Assembly: GCF_025452095.1 (NCBI RefSeq)
Contig: NZ_CP104877.1
Location: forward strand, 3,286,001-3,350,000
Source: Paenarthrobacter sp. JL.01a
GTDB lineage: Bacteria; Actinomycetota; Actinomycetes; Actinomycetales; Micrococcaceae
Length of the DNA stretch: 64,000 bases
Reading direction: 5' to 3'
Under the pieces are notes generated by a model, which did no database searches, was not told where the DNA came from, and saw nothing but the letters and a program-made list of their open reading frames with translations. Made by a program: the position numbers and the translations under genes. Below, one piece after another: positions 60,490 through 64,000 of the stretch (position 1 is its first letter; the number at the start of each line of letters is the position of its first letter).

Positions 60490-60851
60490 CATCATCCACA
60501 GGCGATCCCGTTCCTGATCCGTCGTCTCTCTTGGACCTCGGCTACTTCCTGACCATTGGGACCTTGGCGTTTGTGTACCTGGCGTCGGTTGTCCTGGCAT
60601 TCTTCGACTACCGGAGGCTACGAAGGAATGGAGTCGTCCGGCCATTTCACTGGGCCTGGGCCCTTATGTACATGGGCAGCGTGGTTTACATGATTGGCCG
60701 GACAGTGGTGGTCAACAAGGTCGCCCCCGGACGTGGGCGGTGGCCAATGGCTGTGCTGATCGCAGGGTGGTTGCTCTACATGGTCCTGGCCAGCCTCAAA
60801 AGTATGGAATTTATGCGCTCCATCTTCTCGGGAATGGGCTACGGGGCCTGA
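60486..60851 (+). CDS. DUF2510 paralogue, C-terminal membrane part of a split gene
   Basis: These 121 residues continue the membrane domain of the split paralogue: DLGYFLTIGTLAFVYLASVVLAF, RRNGVVRPFHWAWALMYMGSVVYMIGRT-like helices (about 16-80) and LIAGWLLYMVLASL align with the gene at 59578. The GTG at 60486 overlaps the upstream TGA as GTGA and could allow re-initiation. Homology begins upstream of this GTG, at about 60456, showing that the break is a frameshift in a formerly single gene. Confidence 0.75.
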   Translation: MTSSTGDPVPDPSSLLDLGYFLTIGTLAFVYLASVVLAFFDYRRLRRNGVVRPFHWAWALMYMGSVVYMIGRTVVVNKVAPGRGRWPMAVLIAGWLLYMVLASLKSMEFMRSIFSGMGYGA

Positions 60852-60913
60852 GCCAGTAATCCGCCCTCACACGCGTTAGGTAGACTGCTGGCTAAGCGCA
60901 GGAGAGGAAGCCG

Positions 60914-61963
60914 ATGAACCGCAAGGCAACCGCACTGGACGTCGCCAAGAGGGCCGGCGTGTCCCGAAGTGCGGTCTCACTGGTCCTCAATGGGCGCGGA
61001 GACGGAAACGTGGCCAAGGAGAGCCAGGACCGCATCCGTTTGGCAGCCCAGGAGCTGAACTACTCCCCCAATGCTATTGCCCTCAGCCTGCGGAACCAAC
61101 GGTCGCGCGTCATCGGCATAGTCTCCGACGCGGTGGTAGTGAGCCCTTTCGACGGCAACATCATCGGCGGCGCGGACGACGTCGCACGCAGCCGTGGCTT
61201 CGTCACCGTTGTCATGGACACCGAAAGCGACGCCGCCCGGGATGCCAGTGCCATCGAAACCCTCCTGGACCGGCAAGTTGATGGCCTCATGTACGTGACT
61301 GTCGGCTTGAAGCCCATCGAGATCCCCCAAGGCATGCTCCGCGTCCCGTCAGTCCTGGCCAACTGCTACGACGAACATCCCCAACCCCAGCTTCACCACG
61401 TCATCCCGGACGAAGTCACCGGTGGCCGTGAAGCCACCGAACACCTCTTGCAGCTGGGCCACCGGGATATTGCCCTTGTGGCCGGCGCCAGCGAAGACCC
61501 GGCCGCTCCCCTCCGGGTGCAAGGTTACAAGGACGCCTTTGCGCGCGCCGGGATCGGCATCAGGGAGGACCGGATTACGCACGCCGGCTGGGATATCAAT
61601 GACGGCTTCACCTGGGCCATGCGCCTGCTCGACGACGTCGAACCCACCAACCGGCCGACGGCCATCATGTGCGCCAACGACCGCCTGGCCATCGGCGTTG
61701 CGCTGGCGGCCTCGCGCTTGGGCCTCAGCATCCCCGGCGACCTCTCCATCATGGGCTACGACGACGAACACCGGATCGCCAACACCATGGTTCCCGCCCT
61801 CACCACCATGGCCCTGCCGTTGCGCGAGATCGGCCAGGCGGCCATGACAGCACTTTTGCGAACCATTGAGGGCGAGGAAAGCACGACGGCGGCCCCCACC
61901 CTGGAGACGCTTGTCCCCTGCCGCTTGGTGGTGCGTGAGTCGACGGGCCCAGCACCACGCTGA
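60914..61963 (+). CDS. LacI-family regulator of the fructan locus
   Basis: This 349-aa repressor has an N-terminal helix-turn-helix ATALDVAKRAGVSRSAVSLVLNG near 5-27, hinge LNYSPNAIALSL near 49-60, and a full periplasmic-binding effector domain (TAIMCANDRLAIGVAL, GDLSIMGYDDEHRIA, LTTMALPLREIG). GGAGAGGAAG precedes ATG. It is convergent with the GH32 gene, which it probably controls together with the sugar ABC genes beyond the window edge. The effector is likely a fructose-containing sugar. Confidence 0.92.
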   Translation: MNRKATALDVAKRAGVSRSAVSLVLNGRGDGNVAKESQDRIRLAAQELNYSPNAIALSLRNQRSRVIGIVSDAVVVSPFDGNIIGGADDVARSRGFVTVVMDTESDAARDASAIETLLDRQVDGLMYVTVGLKPIEIPQGMLRVPSVLANCYDEHPQPQLHHVIPDEVTGGREATEHLLQLGHRDIALVAGASEDPAAPLRVQGYKDAFARAGIGIREDRITHAGWDINDGFTWAMRLLDDVEPTNRPTAIMCANDRLAIGVALAASRLGLSIPGDLSIMGYDDEHRIANTMVPALTTMALPLREIGQAAMTALLRTIEGEESTTAAPTLETLVPCRLVVRESTGPAPR

Positions 61964-61972
61964 GCCCGTCGT

Positions 61973-62029
61973 TGCGAGGCCCGCTCAGCGCCCCAAATCC
62001 TCGAAATAGCGCGCAGAGCGGGCCTCGCA
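61973..62029. terminator. 57-bp palindromic terminator between convergent genes
   Basis: TGCGAGGCCCGCTC pairs perfectly with GAGCGGGCCTCGCA; parts of the 29-nt centre (AGCGC with GCGC) may pair too. It lies between the LacI and GH32 stops. It has no T-run, so it may be another intergenic palindrome rather than a classical terminator. Confidence 0.65.
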
Positions 62030-62040
62030 GCGGAGGACAC

Positions 62041-63414
62041 TCAGCGAGGCAGTGCCAACTCCCACACCTCGGCGGTCGCGCCATCGGGAAGGTTTAGCGT
62101 CCAGGATTCTCCGGGCGCAGGGTAGGCCCGGAGGGTGGTGGCGACGGAACCGGAACGGTACACCTCCACCAGGGAGGCATCGATGAAGATCCGGAGCTCC
62201 TCCCCCTCAACCAGCTCACCCGAATAGACCGCCTGGGAACCAGAACCCTCACCGAGTTCCAAGGAAACAGTGCCGGAACCGGACACCAGCACCTCGGCAA
62301 ACCCAGGAACCTCCACGGATCCGGTAGCCCTGGAAGCCACGGAAGCACCCCGGTAAACGCCGGCTTCCGGCGCGGGAGCAACAGCCAGCGCCCCGTCAAC
62401 CACAGACAAAAGGCGGGGATGCGTTAACACACCCGACCATCCGGCGTCGTCGATTTCTTCCTGGGTGCGGCCACGGCGACCGTCACGTCCGGGCCCTTCG
62501 TTGGCCCAACCGAACAGCAAAGCCGAAGCAGAGCGGCCATAAGAAAGCTGCACGATTTGCGGCGCGTAGAAGTCGCGGCCAAGGTCGGACTTCCCGCCCG
62601 AGACAGGAGCAAACACCGGCAACCCGGTCTCCGGGTCGGCTGAGAGCGAACCGATCAGGTGCCCCACGCCGTTGGCGTGCTCGTGGTCGTCTCCGGAAAG
62701 CCAGAGCGAGAACATCATGACCCACGTGGAACCGCCGGATGCCACCGGCACCTCTACCAACTGAGGGCACTCCCAGATCTCAGCCGGCGTGTGCTCGGCA
62801 GCCACAGGGTTGGCCGTGGTGAGCCAGATCCCTTGGTATTTCCAGTCGTCGAGGGAGTCCACGGTGTACAGCAGCAAGGCGGCACGCCCATCGGCCAGTC
62901 CGGCGCCCTGCATGGCGTAGCGGACGCCGTTGAAGTGGAAGATGAAGGGGTCGCGCACAGCAGTGACCAGCGGATCGGCAGGCATGGGAGCGGCCACGTG
63001 TCCGTCCTGCTCCCACGTCACCAGATCCGCGGAACCACGCGCGATCACTACCTGGGAGTGACCGCCGTGGTCCTTCACACCGGAGTATGCGGCCGTCGGA
63101 ACGCCGTTATCCGAGGTCACCACGCCAGTCCAGCAGCCGGCAGAGTCCGGGCCGCCCGCTTGGGGAACCAGTGCCACCGGGTGTTCTTCCCAGCGGACCA
63201 GGTCCGGGGAGCTCACATGGCCCCACTGGATCTGGTGGTGCCGGGCGGACAAGGGGTTGTACTGGAAGAACACGTGGTAGCGGCCGTCGATGAAGCTGAC
63301 GCCGTTGGGGTCGTTGATCCAGCCCTGCGCCGGACGTGGGTGGAACCTCGGGAAGGCAGGGTCCGGGTGCGTCGAGGCAGCCAACAGGGAGTCAGAGAGT
63401 ACAAGGTCCGTCAA
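62041..63414 (-). CDS. GH32 beta-fructosidase (sucrase/levanase/inulinase)
   Basis: This 457-aa glycoside hydrolase family 32 enzyme releases fructose from sucrose or fructans. The nucleophile Asp is in WINDPNG near 31-37, the transition-state Asp in VRDPFIF near 155-161, and the acid/base Glu in IWECPQLV near 213-220. A C-terminal beta-sandwich follows. There is no signal peptide, so it acts inside the cell on imported sugars. I start at TTG 63414, with AAAGGGG six bases upstream. It follows an ABC sugar permease gene by 28 bp. Confidence 0.93.
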   Translation of the reverse strand: MTDLVLSDSLLAASTHPDPAFPRFHPRPAQGWINDPNGVSFIDGRYHVFFQYNPLSARHHQIQWGHVSSPDLVRWEEHPVALVPQAGGPDSAGCWTGVVTSDNGVPTAAYSGVKDHGGHSQVVIARGSADLVTWEQDGHVAAPMPADPLVTAVRDPFIFHFNGVRYAMQGAGLADGRAALLLYTVDSLDDWKYQGIWLTTANPVAAEHTPAEIWECPQLVEVPVASGGSTWVMMFSLWLSGDDHEHANGVGHLIGSLSADPETGLPVFAPVSGGKSDLGRDFYAPQIVQLSYGRSASALLFGWANEGPGRDGRRGRTQEEIDDAGWSGVLTHPRLLSVVDGALAVAPAPEAGVYRGASVASRATGSVEVPGFAEVLVSGSGTVSLELGEGSGSQAVYSGELVEGEELRIFIDASLVEVYRSGSVATTLRAYPAPGESWTLNLPDGATAEVWELALPR

Positions 63415-63442
63415 CGGAACCCCTTTCAAAGTGAAGAAGAAA

Positions 63443-64000
63443 CTACTTGCCCGCGCCTGCGGTGAGCCCGTCCTGCAGCGCACGCTGACCGAACATGAAC
63501 ACCACCAGCGCGGGAATCATGGAGAGGACAACGCCGGCAAGGACCACGGAGATGCTTCCTGTACCCAGGTTGCCCTGAAGGGAAACCAAGCCCAGTGGCA
63601 GCGTGAAGTTCTGCTCCGAGATGGTCATGATGAGCGGCCTGAAGAACTCGTTCCAGTGGAAGTTGAATGCCAGGATGCCTACGATTGCCAGGCCCGGCAT
63701 GGCCAGCGGCGCATATACGGAACGGAACGTACGCCACGGCGAGGCACCGTCGATAGCGGCCGCTTCAGCGAGCTCGCCCGGCAACCCCAGGAAGTACTGG
63801 CGCATCAGGAAGGTGCCGAATGCCGTCGGAATGGCCGGGATGATCAGCGCGAGCAGCGTGTCCGACAAACCCACACCGCGGATCAGCATGAAGACAGGCA
63901 CGATCGTCACCTGCGCCGGCACCATCATGGTGGCCAGGACGATGGAGAACAGCGCCCCCCGTCCGCGGAAGCGAAGGTGGGCGAAAGCGTATCCGGCCAG
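63443..64000 (-). CDS. Sugar ABC transporter permease (MalG type), 5' end outside window
   Basis: The visible 185 residues are the C-terminal part of a carbohydrate permease of the CUT1 family. LAGYAFAHLRFRGR at the window edge is the usual helix-2 block, MMVPAQVTIVPVFML helix 3, and the EAA loop ELAEAAAIDGASPWRTFRSVYAPLAMPG-type sequence near the middle contacts the ATPase. The frame stays open to base 64000, so the gene starts outside. With GH32 and the LacI regulator it points to uptake of a fructo-oligosaccharide. Confidence 0.92.
   Translation of the reverse strand: MAGYAFAHLRFRGRGALFSIVLATMMVPAQVTIVPVFMLIRGVGLSDTLLALIIPAIPTAFGTFLMRQYFLGLPGELAEAAAIDGASPWRTFRSVYAPLAMPGLAIVGILAFNFHWNEFFRPLIMTISEQNFTLPLGLVSLQGNLGTGSISVVLAGVVLSMIPALVVFMFGQRALQDGLTAGAGK

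Overview
The window is a GC-rich stretch of a typical actinobacterial chromosome. The gene set points to Micrococcaceae, most likely Arthrobacter or Paenarthrobacter: menaquinone genes, an actinobacterial APS-reductase sulfur cluster, a PL8 lyase resembling the chondroitin AC lyase known from A. aurescens, DUF2510 and PhoX proteins, and many genes that look leaderless. This assignment is inferred from gene content, not from a database search. I see no rRNA, tRNA, CRISPR array, transposase or phage gene. Most of the window is core metabolism. The accessory signal lies mainly in intergenic palindromes, in tandem repeats and around the PL8 gene.

Layout. 1-5.2 kb: HtpX protease, an MFS exporter, a HIT-like protein, and a Fur-type repressor followed by catalase. 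5.2-13.9 kb: DUF2461 protein, amino-acid permease, an aldehyde/alcohol dehydrogenase operon (aldehyde dehydrogenase, Zn-alcohol dehydrogenase, DUF779) with its GAF regulator, and a first FprA-type ferredoxin reductase. 13.9-18.2 kb: RarD-like permease, a LacI remnant and a Tat-exported PL8 polysaccharide lyase, bracketed by two copies of a 71-bp palindromic repeat. 18.2-24.8 kb: GABA/putrescine catabolism (gabT, aminobutyraldehyde dehydrogenase, PucR regulator) and an MFS-GntR operon. 24.8-31.9 kb: persulfide dioxygenase-rhodanese, a second FprA, siroheme synthase, glutaminase, a luciferase-like monooxygenase and a DHFR-like protein. 31.9-33.2 kb: a probable CsoR-controlled pair (DUF6153-like and DUF305). 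33.2-43.0 kb: sulfur assimilation, comprising an SsuABC-like importer, homocysteine methyltransferase, cysN, cysD, cysH, sulfite reductase and sirohydrochlorin chelatase. 43.0-45.6 kb: TRIC-like channel, SUKH-like protein, a gap of about 460 bp, and an AbiEi-like/DUF559 protein. 45.6-58.9 kb: menaquinone synthesis (polyprenyl synthase, menJ-like, menG, menF, menD, menC) interleaved with an amino-acid ABC transporter, a SOUL protein and PhoX. 58.9-64 kb: a hypothetical gene, a DUF2510 pair of which the second is split by a frameshift, and a fructan locus (LacI, GH32, and an ABC permease cut by the window edge).

How the parts connect. Siroheme synthase and sirohydrochlorin chelatase supply the cofactor of sulfite reductase. 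FprA probably supplies its electrons through ferredoxin. CysD/N and CysH feed it sulfite. The men genes make the respiratory quinone. Regulators sit beside their likely targets: Fur/catalase, GAF regulator/dehydrogenases, PucR/gab, GntR/MFS and LacI/GH32.

Most notable observations. Three families of long intergenic palindromes sit 3' of stop codons. 32-bp tandem repeats flank menD. A CsoR-like operator precedes the DUF6153/DUF305 pair. A recurrent TANNNT-N6-start layout indicates leaderless transcripts. A GntR-type operator exactly fills the spacer of a leaderless promoter. One DUF2510 gene is split at a GTGA overlap.
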